Positions 1 through 6,439 of a stretch of 18,208 nucleotides of DNA are shown in pieces. The stretch comes from an uncultured Bacteroidota bacterium (GTDB lineage Bacteria; Bacteroidota; Bacteroidia; Flavobacteriales; UA16). How positions within the stretch are numbered: the stretch's first letter is position 1; each line of letters begins with the position of its first letter. Position numbers and translations under genes: made by a program. The DNA lies in the NCBI GenBank assembly GCA_902535565.1, contig CACAUH010000025.1, forward strand, positions 1 to 18,208, given 5' to 3'. The notes beneath the pieces are model-generated. The model was not told the DNA's origin and did no database searches. It worked only from the letters and a program-made list of their open reading frames with translations.

Positions 1-1
1 A

Positions 2-544
2 GACGGTGATGGGATCTGTGATTCGGATGAAATCACCGGCTGTACAGACGAATCAGCCTGCAACTTTGACCCCACTGCTACAGATGATGACGGCACTTGC
101 TCATATGCAGGCCCGATTCTAGACTGCAACGGAGACTGCATAAACGACAGCGACGGGGATGGCATCTGCGACGAGGATGACAACGAATGCCCTGACTACA
201 ATGGAAACGGCATCTGCGACAACCTCGACATCTTTGGATGCACCTACCTAGACGCTTGCAATTATGACGCAAGTGCCACCGCAGACAATGGCACGTGCAC
301 CTATGCTGCAAGCGGATTCAATTGCGATGGAACCAGCATCGACGGGTCCAGCTTATTCGCGGGTTGCACCTATCCTCAAGCCCTGAACTACAGCGGCGCG
401 GCCAACGTGGATGATGGAAGCTGTGTCTTCGTCGGCATCCTTAACGAAGTTGGACCCTGTCTTTTCGATGTGTCAAGCGACGGCATCGTGAACACACCTG
501 ACCTCCTGATTTTCCTACAATATTGGGAATCCACTTGCGAGTGA
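2..544 (+). CDS. C-terminal end of a large repetitive secreted protein (partial at 5' end)
   Basis: The reading frame is open from the window edge to TGA at 542-544, so only the last 180 residues are visible and the start lies upstream. The fragment holds three 21-residue cysteine-bearing modules of the type GCT-x4-C/L-NY-x8-D/N-G-T/S-C, at 38-100, 236-298 and 362-424. Between them are Asp-rich DGDGICD / NGNGICD stretches resembling thrombospondin type 3 calcium-binding repeats. The last 25 residues (about 465-541) contain an SSDGIVNTPDLLIFL segment, like half of a dockerin-type calcium loop plus helix, and the protein ends STCE. Such modules are common in very long secreted or surface proteins of Flavobacteriales. 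An extracellular adhesive or structural role is inferred. No T9SS sorting domain of the usual kind is visible at this C-terminus, which is unusual for this protein type. Confidence 0.85.
   Translation, partial: DGDGICDSDEITGCTDESACNFDPTATDDDGTCSYAGPILDCNGDCINDSDGDGICDEDDNECPDYNGNGICDNLDIFGCTYLDACNYDASATADNGTCTYAASGFNCDGTSIDGSSLFAGCTYPQALNYSGAANVDDGSCVFVGILNEVGPCLFDVSSDGIVNTPDLLIFLQYWESTCE
38..424 (+). repeat. Three 63-bp GCT..NY..DDGSC protein modules
   Basis: Three in-frame modules of exactly 21 codons lie at 38-100, 236-298 and 362-424. Each starts Gly-Cys-Thr, has an Asn-Phe/Tyr pair near the middle and ends Gly-Thr/Ser-Cys. They are diverged in sequence, with unequal spacing (198 bp and 126 bp between starts), so they are old protein repeats rather than recent tandem DNA duplications. 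A fourth copy of the same length lies at 17816-17878 in another gene. Confidence 0.8.
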
Positions 545-569
545 TTACCCCAAGAACCAAACCCCTATA

Positions 570-604
570 GAAAGCCGCACCCTCCGAAGTGCGGCTTTCT
601 TTTT
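570..604 (+). terminator. Rho-independent terminator
   Basis: An 11-bp perfect stem (570-580 paired with 589-599, core AAGCCGCAC/GTGCGGCTT) encloses an 8-nt loop and is followed by five T (600-604). It lies 26 bp after the stop of the upstream CDS. On the opposite strand the hairpin is not followed by a T run, so it should work mainly on + transcription. The 137 bp from 605 to 741 between it and the next gene end hold no coding or RNA feature that I can support. Confidence 0.9.
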
Positions 605-741
605 GAATTGCGTCAAGTGGCAAACCCAATAGATTTGGGCACCCATATAATTGAAACGGGGAAGAAGTGGCGCTGCGGAGCACGGGAAACGGGGCCCGCC
701 CGGAACCGACTTCATACAAAGCCACTCGCAAATATCAAGTC

Positions 742-2235
742 CTATTGCTGGGCCGACGCAGCTTCCTCGCGGGCGAGGATTTCGCCGATTTGTTCAGCAC
801 CCACCTGCTTGGCGATGATTCGCTTATCGCGATCCAACAAGAACATCTTCGGGGTCGCATAAACATCAAACGTGGTTCTGAAATTGAGACTCTGCAACGT
901 GGTAACACCTGATACAATCAGAGCAGTGGCGCTGTCCGCCGCATTGATCTGCGGGTTGTCCGACACGTGAATCCAATCGTTCAGGTTTTTCTCGCGCACA
1001 AACTCCAACCAAGGCTCAGGTTCAAAGTCATTGCCGATGGCATAAATCTCAAGCCCCTTGTCATGCCACTCTTCATATAGGGCTTCGAGCTTGGGCATCT
1101 CTTTCTTGCAATGACCACACGTAGATTCCCAAATAGACACCAACGTGTACTTCGAATCGATATCATACAAACTCACCCAATTCTTCTGAGTGGTGTCGGG
1201 AAGAATGATGTTGGGAATCCGCTCTCCACATTGGCTGTATCGGAGATCCTCTGCGCGGTCAATCACCTTCTTAAGCTGTTCTTCACCAAGCCAGTCGGCT
1301 TTGCCCGTGGCATAATAATTGTCAACAAGATTGACAAAGGCCTTGTCCATGCACATCACCTGGCTCTTTTCTGCCGAGAACGTAAAGAAGTGAACCAAGT
1401 ATTTGAACATATCCGGTTGCCCCTCAGCCCTCGCGATAAGCTTGTTCATTTCGATAACCGCGGTGTCCGGCAACTGGGGCATAATGCTGCCCCAATACTG
1501 CTCCAAAAGCGCATGCAGTGCTGGATCGCGAACAAGGCGGCCATCTTGGAAATCCACGCGGTCCCAAAACAATGTTCGGAAGCGATAGTATCGCCATAAC
1601 TGCGGATTGGCAGCATCCACTGGGGCTTCGGGGACATCGGGCTCCCGAACCATGCGAATCATTTTCGCAAACAAAGTTTCCCCGTGCTCCTCTTCAATTC
1701 GCAACTGTTCAGCTTCTACCTGCAGGTTCAACACATTAAGGTCCTGCACGAGTTGCGCTCTGGCCGCTTCGCTTAGGGTGGTGTCTTGGGCCATGGTGTC
1801 AATAGGCAAACGCTTGTCCCGCATGTCTTGAATGAAACCGAGGTATTCATAAAAAAGCTGGGTGTCCAACCCCTTTTTGACCTTGACACTTCCGGGAAGA
1901 TCAGCCACGTCCGCTTCAAGAGAAACGGCATCTCCAGTCACAATGAATTCCACAAACGCGTTTTCAGGAAGGACAAGCCCGTATTTCCCTCCTTTCTCTG
2001 CACTGGGCGAGACAAACGCGAAACCTCCCTTCTTATCTGCAATTGTGGTGTCCGCATAGTACATCTTGTTGCCATAGTAATTGGCGAGGTAGACAGTATC
2101 CCCTTCCGTGAGGCCCTCAATCTCAAAGGAGAGAAGTGGATCCTCTTGGGCATTGACAACTTCTGCAAATAGGGAAGTCAAAAGCACAGGCAGCAAGGCC
2201 TTGACAAACTGATGGCGGATGCATAAATCAATCAT
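742..2235 (-). CDS. Exported TlpA-family thioredoxin-like protein with DUF4369/DUF5106-like N-terminal region
   Basis: A 497-residue protein starting at ATG 2235; the frame also allows a TTG start at 2247, which adds four residues. Residues 1 to about 30 are a Sec signal peptide (hydrophobic core VKALLPVLLTSLFA, ending near VNAQ). Residues about 35-115 resemble the beta-rich DUF4369 domain ('FEIEGLTEGDTVYLANYYGN'), and about 145-325 is helical and DUF5106-like. Residues about 345-490 form a TlpA/AhpC-TSA thioredoxin domain with active site STCGHCKKEMP (Cys373, Cys376) and the cis-proline segment VYATPKMFLLD. TlpA-type proteins act in the periplasm as thiol-disulfide reductases, and this architecture is very common in Bacteroidota. 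The physiological partner is unknown. It is transcribed alone and divergently from the SDR gene at 2275. Confidence 0.88.
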   Translation of the reverse strand: MIDLCIRHQFVKALLPVLLTSLFAEVVNAQEDPLLSFEIEGLTEGDTVYLANYYGNKMYYADTTIADKKGGFAFVSPSAEKGGKYGLVLPENAFVEFIVTGDAVSLEADVADLPGSVKVKKGLDTQLFYEYLGFIQDMRDKRLPIDTMAQDTTLSEAARAQLVQDLNVLNLQVEAEQLRIEEEHGETLFAKMIRMVREPDVPEAPVDAANPQLWRYYRFRTLFWDRVDFQDGRLVRDPALHALLEQYWGSIMPQLPDTAVIEMNKLIARAEGQPDMFKYLVHFFTFSAEKSQVMCMDKAFVNLVDNYYATGKADWLGEEQLKKVIDRAEDLRYSQCGERIPNIILPDTTQKNWVSLYDIDSKYTLVSIWESTCGHCKKEMPKLEALYEEWHDKGLEIYAIGNDFEPEPWLEFVREKNLNDWIHVSDNPQINAADSATALIVSGVTTLQSLNFRTTFDVYATPKMFLLDRDKRIIAKQVGAEQIGEILAREEAASAQQ

Positions 2236-2256
2236 CGAATGGAGCAAAGGTGACTG

Positions 2257-2265
2257 CTAATTTAG
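2257..2265. promoter_or_regulatory. Candidate shared -7 element in a 39-bp divergent intergenic region
   Basis: The 39 bp between the divergent starts at 2235 and 2275 contain the near-palindrome CTAATTTAG. Read on + it gives TAATTTAG, and on - it gives TAAATTAG; both are one base from the Bacteroidota -7 consensus TAnnTTTG. I could not find a good TTTG/TTG -33 element at 19-21 bp on either side, so this is only a candidate. Leaders would be very short on both strands. Confidence 0.3.
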
Positions 2266-2274
2266 CTCCCGGCC

Positions 2275-3066
2275 ATGGCTCAGGATGTGAATAAAATTTA
2301 CGATTGGGGAATTCTTGGATGCGGATGGCTAGGCTCAGCCTGGGGCAATCGCTGCCAAAGGGGTTCAAAAACAGCCTGGGGATCCGCTAGACGACCCGAG
2401 GCATTGGCGGAGCTCAAAGCAATTGGGATCACCCCCATTGCCTTTGACTCTAATGGGCAATTGCCCTCGGCATGGCCACCGTGTCAACGCCTGCTTGTGG
2501 CTTTGCCTCCCTCAGCTGGAACGGACGCATTCAAGTTGGCCGCAGAAATGTCGAAGGCGTCAAAATGGACGGTACTGATCAGCAGCTCCAGCGTCTATCC
2601 TGAGGAAGACGGCCTATACAATGAAGGAGATGCTGTGCGAAGAATCAGCCCTCACTCTGGCGCATGTATTCTGGACTTGGAAACCCTCTTTAACTCACAA
2701 AACACAACTATTCTCAGGGCAGGGGGACTGTTTGGACCCGGGCGACATCCAGGTGGCTTTCTGAGAAATCGTCCGTTGTCAAAGCCAACAGACCCAGTCA
2801 ATGTCGTTCACCTTGACGATGTGCTTGGCGCAATTGAATACACCAGTCAAAACATCCTGCCAGGCGCATTCAACCTCGCTGCACCAGAATTGATTTCTCG
2901 CGCAGAATTTTACAGTGCTGCAGGTGCTATATCCCCTCCAAAACAAAGTAACACCAGAGCACAGGGGAGGAGAGTCCTGTCTGATCGAATCACAAAGCAC
3001 GGTTATCGGTTTCTCTATCCCAATGCCGCGCGAGCTGCCTCCGAAATGGCCAAGTTCAATCCATGA
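2275..3066 (+). CDS. Atypical SDR / NAD(P)-binding epimerase-like protein (YeeZ-like)
   Basis: 263 residues with a Rossmann-fold start: the glycine motif GCGWLG at residues 15-20 follows a short beta strand (DWGIL). A SSSSVYPE segment at 103-110 matches the beta-strand and active-site region of extended SDRs. RAGGLFGPGRHPGG (148-161) and a VNVVHLDDV segment (176-184) are typical of NAD-dependent epimerase/dehydratase relatives. The catalytic YxxxK motif is absent; the corresponding helix reads SGACILDLE, as in atypical SDRs such as E. coli YeeZ. It may therefore bind NAD(P) without standard SDR chemistry. The substrate is unknown. Its stop overlaps the start of the next gene by ATGA (3063-3066), so the two are probably translationally coupled. 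Confidence 0.85.
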   Translation: MAQDVNKIYDWGILGCGWLGSAWGNRCQRGSKTAWGSARRPEALAELKAIGITPIAFDSNGQLPSAWPPCQRLLVALPPSAGTDAFKLAAEMSKASKWTVLISSSSVYPEEDGLYNEGDAVRRISPHSGACILDLETLFNSQNTTILRAGGLFGPGRHPGGFLRNRPLSKPTDPVNVVHLDDVLGAIEYTSQNILPGAFNLAAPELISRAEFYSAAGAISPPKQSNTRAQGRRVLSDRITKHGYRFLYPNAARAASEMAKFNP

Positions 3067-3956
3067 CCGTCCTTCACCATCCCTTCTTACTCCAGCGTTC
3101 AACTGGCAGAGACATTCACGGTGCATGGCACGTCCCTGAATCCGATGCGTGCGGTACAGTCCTCTTCCTTCACGGATACAAGGGCTACATGGACTGGGGA
3201 GCCTGGCGGCGCGTTGGCGATCAGTTTGCAGCGAGAGGGTGGAGGTTTCTGCGTATCAACTTCACACACAACGGGACCACCCCTGAACAGCCCTCGGAAT
3301 TTGCTGACCTCGCTGCATTCGCAGCCAATACGTATTCAAAAGAACGCGACGAGGCGGTGGAGGTCCTCCGGGCACTTCGCTCACCGGGCTGCAATGCAGA
3401 GTCAAAACGGACGGCCAACCTGCCATTGTCCGTCATCGGGCACAGCCGAGGCGGCGGCATCGCCTGTTTGGCAGCTGCAGAAGCGGACCGGCTTTTCAAC
3501 AGTCAAAACCTTCCTGGCGTGGACCACCTGGTTACTTGGGCCGCTGTGGCAGATTTCGAATCGCGTTTTCCCAAAGGGACGGAGTTGAAGGCCTGGAAAG
3601 CATCTGGCAAACGTGAAATCATCAACCACAGAACACGCCAACGACTTCACCATAACTGGTCCTTCTATAAAGACTTCATCACCCAACGTGATCAGCTCTT
3701 AATTGAAACGGCCGTAAAGAACTTCAAGGGCCGGATGCTCATCGCCCATAGCGAGGATGATGCTGCTGTATCCGTGAATCACGCGCTTCAACTCAACAGC
3801 TGGGCAGTACAATCAGAACTGTTTCTCATGCATGAATCGGGACACACCTTCGGGTCGTCAGAACCGTGGACCCAGCCTGGGTTGCCACAACCCCTCGAGG
3901 CCCTGACACAAGCGACCCTGCGCTTCCTATCGGAAGGCAGGGCCGCTCGACATTGA
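3063..3956 (+). CDS. Cytoplasmic alpha/beta hydrolase (serine hydrolase)
   Basis: 297 residues with no signal peptide. The oxyanion-side HGYKG motif is at 37-41 and the nucleophile elbow GHSRGG at 126-131, giving Ser128. A likely acid is Asp232 or Asp233 (HSEDDAAV), and the catalytic His is 261 in ESGHTFGSSEPW. All triad elements are in canonical order, so the protein should be active, probably on esters or acyl conjugates; the substrate cannot be told from sequence. It overlaps the upstream SDR gene by 4 nt, and the pair forms a two-gene operon whose shared role is not evident. It ends 12 bp before the convergent T9SS gene. Confidence 0.88.
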   Translation: MTVLHHPFLLQRSTGRDIHGAWHVPESDACGTVLFLHGYKGYMDWGAWRRVGDQFAARGWRFLRINFTHNGTTPEQPSEFADLAAFAANTYSKERDEAVEVLRALRSPGCNAESKRTANLPLSVIGHSRGGGIACLAAAEADRLFNSQNLPGVDHLVTWAAVADFESRFPKGTELKAWKASGKREIINHRTRQRLHHNWSFYKDFITQRDQLLIETAVKNFKGRMLIAHSEDDAAVSVNHALQLNSWAVQSELFLMHESGHTFGSSEPWTQPGLPQPLEALTQATLRFLSEGRAARH

Positions 3957-3968
3957 GTCTTTCCGTTG

Positions 3969-4868
3969 TTAACGGCGAATCACCAGCTTTCTGAGGTTCT
4001 GGTTTTCGTCGGTGCCTATCAGATAAACACCGTCGGGAAGGTCCAAGTGAACGTTCTGCTGCCCAGCATCGAGGGCTTCGCTCAACACCTCCCGGCCCAT
4101 CAAATCGAGAACCACAAGCGTGGTTTGAGATTGCACACCGCTAAGTCGCAGCGTGCCATTGGTGGGGTTGGGGTGGAATTCAAATGACTGAGCCTGGGCC
4201 TCATCCACATCCACCAAGATGACGTCGCTTTCCGCCAAGGTAAATGAGTCGAGGTAGTACAAGCCCAACGTTTGGTTGTCACCCAAGGCATAGAAATTGA
4301 TAGTACTGAAGTTTCCGTTGTACGCAGCCTGGAAAACCTCATCGCCATCAATCCACATCTTGAAGAGGCCCTGATCCAAATCGACCACATAACGCACATT
4401 AAACCACTCGTCATGGGGCACTGCAGTGGGCTCTGCCATTCCCCAAGGGCCATCTGCTGAGGCAGAGCCATCTGTATTGGCAAAGAAGTTGCACTGCCAA
4501 CTGTCCGTTCCTGCTCCCGCCACATCGGTGCCTTGTACATTAAAGTAAGCGGAGTGCCCAGTGGGGATCAACATCTCCCAATCAAGGCTCCAATTGCCCT
4601 CAGTCTTCCCCACATTGAGCAGGATGTCCATGGGCCCACCCGCCAAATTTGCAGCCTCAATTTTCAATGAATTGATTCCCTCGTGCGCAATGGAGTCATT
4701 GACCTGAGAATCCCATTCGCTGCCTTCCGCACCGCCTGGCCACACATCAAAAAGTTCGCTTTCCACGCAGATAAAATCACCAGCGGTGTAATCTTCAAAG
4801 CCTTCCTCATATTGAGCAAAGGCCCCTGTGCCTGCAAAGCAGGCAGCAAAGAGTAGAAGTTTCTTCAT
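3969..4868 (-). CDS. Secreted protein with lectin-like (jelly-roll) domain and T9SS C-terminal sorting domain
   Basis: 299 residues starting at ATG 4868, chosen because it begins a textbook signal peptide (MKKLLLFAACFAGTGAFAQ); the open frame continues upstream but overlaps the divergent gene. Residues 20-212 form one beta-rich domain with acidic and aromatic features (GFEDYTAGD at 23-31, DEWFNVRYVVDLDQG at 153-167, MWIDGDEVFQ at 171-180). The pattern resembles concanavalin/LamG-like jelly-roll domains. Residues about 228-299 are a type A T9SS sorting domain: FHPNPTNGTLRL, then VVLDLMGREVL, DLPDGVYLIG and the terminal KLVIRR. It should cross the inner membrane by Sec and be exported or surface-anchored by T9SS. 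The ligand or enzymatic role is unknown. A strong candidate promoter lies directly upstream. Confidence 0.88.
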   Translation of the reverse strand: MKKLLLFAACFAGTGAFAQYEEGFEDYTAGDFICVESELFDVWPGGAEGSEWDSQVNDSIAHEGINSLKIEAANLAGGPMDILLNVGKTEGNWSLDWEMLIPTGHSAYFNVQGTDVAGAGTDSWQCNFFANTDGSASADGPWGMAEPTAVPHDEWFNVRYVVDLDQGLFKMWIDGDEVFQAAYNGNFSTINFYALGDNQTLGLYYLDSFTLAESDVILVDVDEAQAQSFEFHPNPTNGTLRLSGVQSQTTLVVLDLMGREVLSEALDAGQQNVHLDLPDGVYLIGTDENQNLRKLVIRR

Positions 4869-4886
4869 GTCTTGTTTTGATTTGCG

Positions 4887-4918
4887 GAAAAATACAGGAC
4901 CTGCAAACACCACCCAAT
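4887..4918 (-). promoter_or_regulatory. Bacteroidota-type promoter (aTTG-N20-TATTTTTC) for the T9SS gene
   Basis: On the minus strand ATTG (4918-4915) is followed after exactly 20 nt by TATTTTTC (4894-4887). This matches the Bacteroidota primary sigma consensus TTTG-N19-21-TAnnTTTG except for the first and last base. Transcription would start near 4880, giving a leader of roughly 12 nt before ATG at 4868. No Shine-Dalgarno sequence is obvious, as is usual in this phylum. Confidence 0.6.
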
Positions 4919-4922
4919 TCAC

Positions 4923-5759
4923 ATGGAAGGAGAAGGCAACATCCGAAAGTTGAAAGGCCAGCTGAATGAGGAACAACAGGTGACATACCAGTGGCACCAC
5001 TCCAACATTTTGGATGCGCTCCCGCCTGTCGACATGGCCTCTTGGATTGGAAAGAAATTGCGCATCGAATCGACCGGAGCCATCCATTGCACCGTCACTG
5101 GAAAACGCATTCGAAAGACCTATGGCGACGGCATGTCATTTGACGCCTTTCAAAATTCCCCGCTCGCAGTAGAAAGCATCATTCATCCGGAACTCAGTCG
5201 CATTCATGAAGGCATTCCTCTCCGAGACAAGGAATGGGAAGAGAAGCACCACAACCAACCGCACATCGTCTACCTGAGCTACACGAGTGGCATCAAGGTC
5301 GGCGTCACTCGAGACAACAATGTTCCCTACCGGTGGATCGACCAAGGCGCCTCAGGCGCGACCATTCTGGCCAAGACACCATACAGGCAGCTTGCCGGTC
5401 TTATCGAAGTGGCGTTAAAAGACCACTTCGCAGACAAAACCCAATGGAGAAAAATGCTGACCTCCGGCAATCCGGCAAGGGATGTTGTGGCCACATCCCT
5501 TCTCGACGCAAAAAACACCGCGTATGAATCCTGCCCACCAGAATTTGAGCCTTTCCTAGACGAAGGAGAGGAGGTGTTTCACCTCGACTATCCCGGCATC
5601 GCCTTCCCTGAAAAAGTGGCCTCCATTTCCTTAACCAAAACCCCAGTCGTCCATGGAGAGCTCGAGGCCATCAAGGGGCAATACCTCCTGTTCAGTGGCG
5701 GCTCAGTCTTCAACGTTCGACGGCACTCGGGCCATCAGGTGCGGTGGTCAATTTCCTGA
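4923..5759 (+). CDS. DUF2797 family protein, apparently lacking the family's cysteines
   Basis: 278 residues. The middle and C-terminal parts match DUF2797 as I know it: HIVYLSYTSGIKVGVTR (114-130), VPYRWIDQGASGATILAKTP (134-153), AGLIEVALKDHFADKTQWR (158-176) and EAIKGQYLLFSGGSVFNVRR near the C-terminus. The family is of unknown function. The KVGVTR...RWIDQGA arrangement loosely recalls GIY-YIG-like folds, but this is speculative. In relatives I recall, the N-terminal third (here about 53-97) carries several Cys pairs expected to bind metal. Here that region reads IHCTVTGKRIRKTYGDGMSF and continues with no further Cys; only Cys56 remains there. The gene is divergent from the T9SS gene (54 bp) and converges on yqgE with a 3-bp gap. 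No + strand promoter stands out. Confidence 0.8.
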   Translation: MEGEGNIRKLKGQLNEEQQVTYQWHHSNILDALPPVDMASWIGKKLRIESTGAIHCTVTGKRIRKTYGDGMSFDAFQNSPLAVESIIHPELSRIHEGIPLRDKEWEEKHHNQPHIVYLSYTSGIKVGVTRDNNVPYRWIDQGASGATILAKTPYRQLAGLIEVALKDHFADKTQWRKMLTSGNPARDVVATSLLDAKNTAYESCPPEFEPFLDEGEEVFHLDYPGIAFPEKVASISLTKTPVVHGELEAIKGQYLLFSGGSVFNVRRHSGHQVRWSIS

Positions 5760-5762
5760 AAA

Positions 5763-6353
5763 TCAATTCAACGAAGGGTCCGTTGGCCACGATGTGACCC
5801 GCTCATAACCTCCGCCTTTCGACGACAGCATCGAACCCCACAGCTTCTCAGGCTTCGGATTCATTACCGTTTCCAACTTCTTCGGAAGGGCCAAATCATG
5901 GACATACCAACTGCGCTGGCTCATCTCACCATCCAACTGACCCGCCCCCCAACCAGAATAACCCGCAAAAAAGCGGACATCCCCTTGTCGAGCTCCGCCA
6001 TCCTCCAAGGCCAATACAAGGTCTTCATATTCGCCCCCCAACCAAAGCCCGGGAAGCAAAGGGATTGACCCTTTCACCCTTTCTCCAAGGCGATGGAGAA
6101 AAAACAAACTGTCTTCATGAATCGGCCCACCCCGGTGGACCTCATGGTCAATGGACAACCGTTCCGCACCGGACAGGAGGGAGTTGAGATTTCGACCCAT
6201 CCCATTGTTCAACACAAAACCCAAGGACCCCTTTTCATCGTGATCACATAGAAACACGACCTTTCTCCCAAACCAAGGGTCATTCAAGAAGGGTTCCGAC
6301 AGCAGGAATTGCCCCGGTTTCGGGCGAACATCTGCTGGCGGCATAAAATCCAT
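5763..6353 (-). CDS. yqgE: YqgE/AlgH family protein (UPF0301)
   Basis: 196 residues from ATG 6353; another ATG lies three codons downstream at 6344. The frame is open further upstream but would run into the divergent peptidase gene, and the length from 6353 fits the family (about 185-200). Family features are in order: PGQFLLSEPFLNDPWFGRKV (13-32), GSLGFVLNN (42-50), VHRGGPI (72-78) and the signature FFAGYSGWGAGQLDGE (128-143). AlgH was linked to alginate regulation in Pseudomonas, but the biochemical function of the family is unsettled and it is widespread in bacteria without alginate. The protein is cytoplasmic, with no signal peptide. Confidence 0.92.
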   Translation of the reverse strand: MDFMPPADVRPKPGQFLLSEPFLNDPWFGRKVVFLCDHDEKGSLGFVLNNGMGRNLNSLLSGAERLSIDHEVHRGGPIHEDSLFFLHRLGERVKGSIPLLPGLWLGGEYEDLVLALEDGGARQGDVRFFAGYSGWGAGQLDGEMSQRSWYVHDLALPKKLETVMNPKPEKLWGSMLSSKGGGYERVTSWPTDPSLN

Positions 6354-6439
6354 AACGCAATTTCCCAATTTTGAACCCGATGACCACACACTTTGCCAAT
6401 TTCCTTTTAGGCAATGTCCGCGAACTAACCCCCAAGCGG

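Noticed and set aside
605..741. Possible small gene or RNA in the 137-bp gap
   Set aside because: Short open frames there run into the thioredoxin-like gene on the other strand. No stable structure, tRNA-like fold or conserved motif is visible.
1111..1599. 162-codon + strand open frame inside the thioredoxin-like gene
   Set aside because: It is antisense to the clear TlpA and upstream domains, and has no motif of its own.
3963..3975. Short hairpin CCGTT-GTT-AACGG between convergent genes
   Set aside because: It has only 5 bp of stem and no T tract on either strand, so it is too weak to call a terminator.
4869..5087. 73-residue N-terminal extension of the T9SS protein at 3969
   Set aside because: It overlaps the DUF2797 gene and the promoter, and it would bury the signal peptide that begins at 4868.
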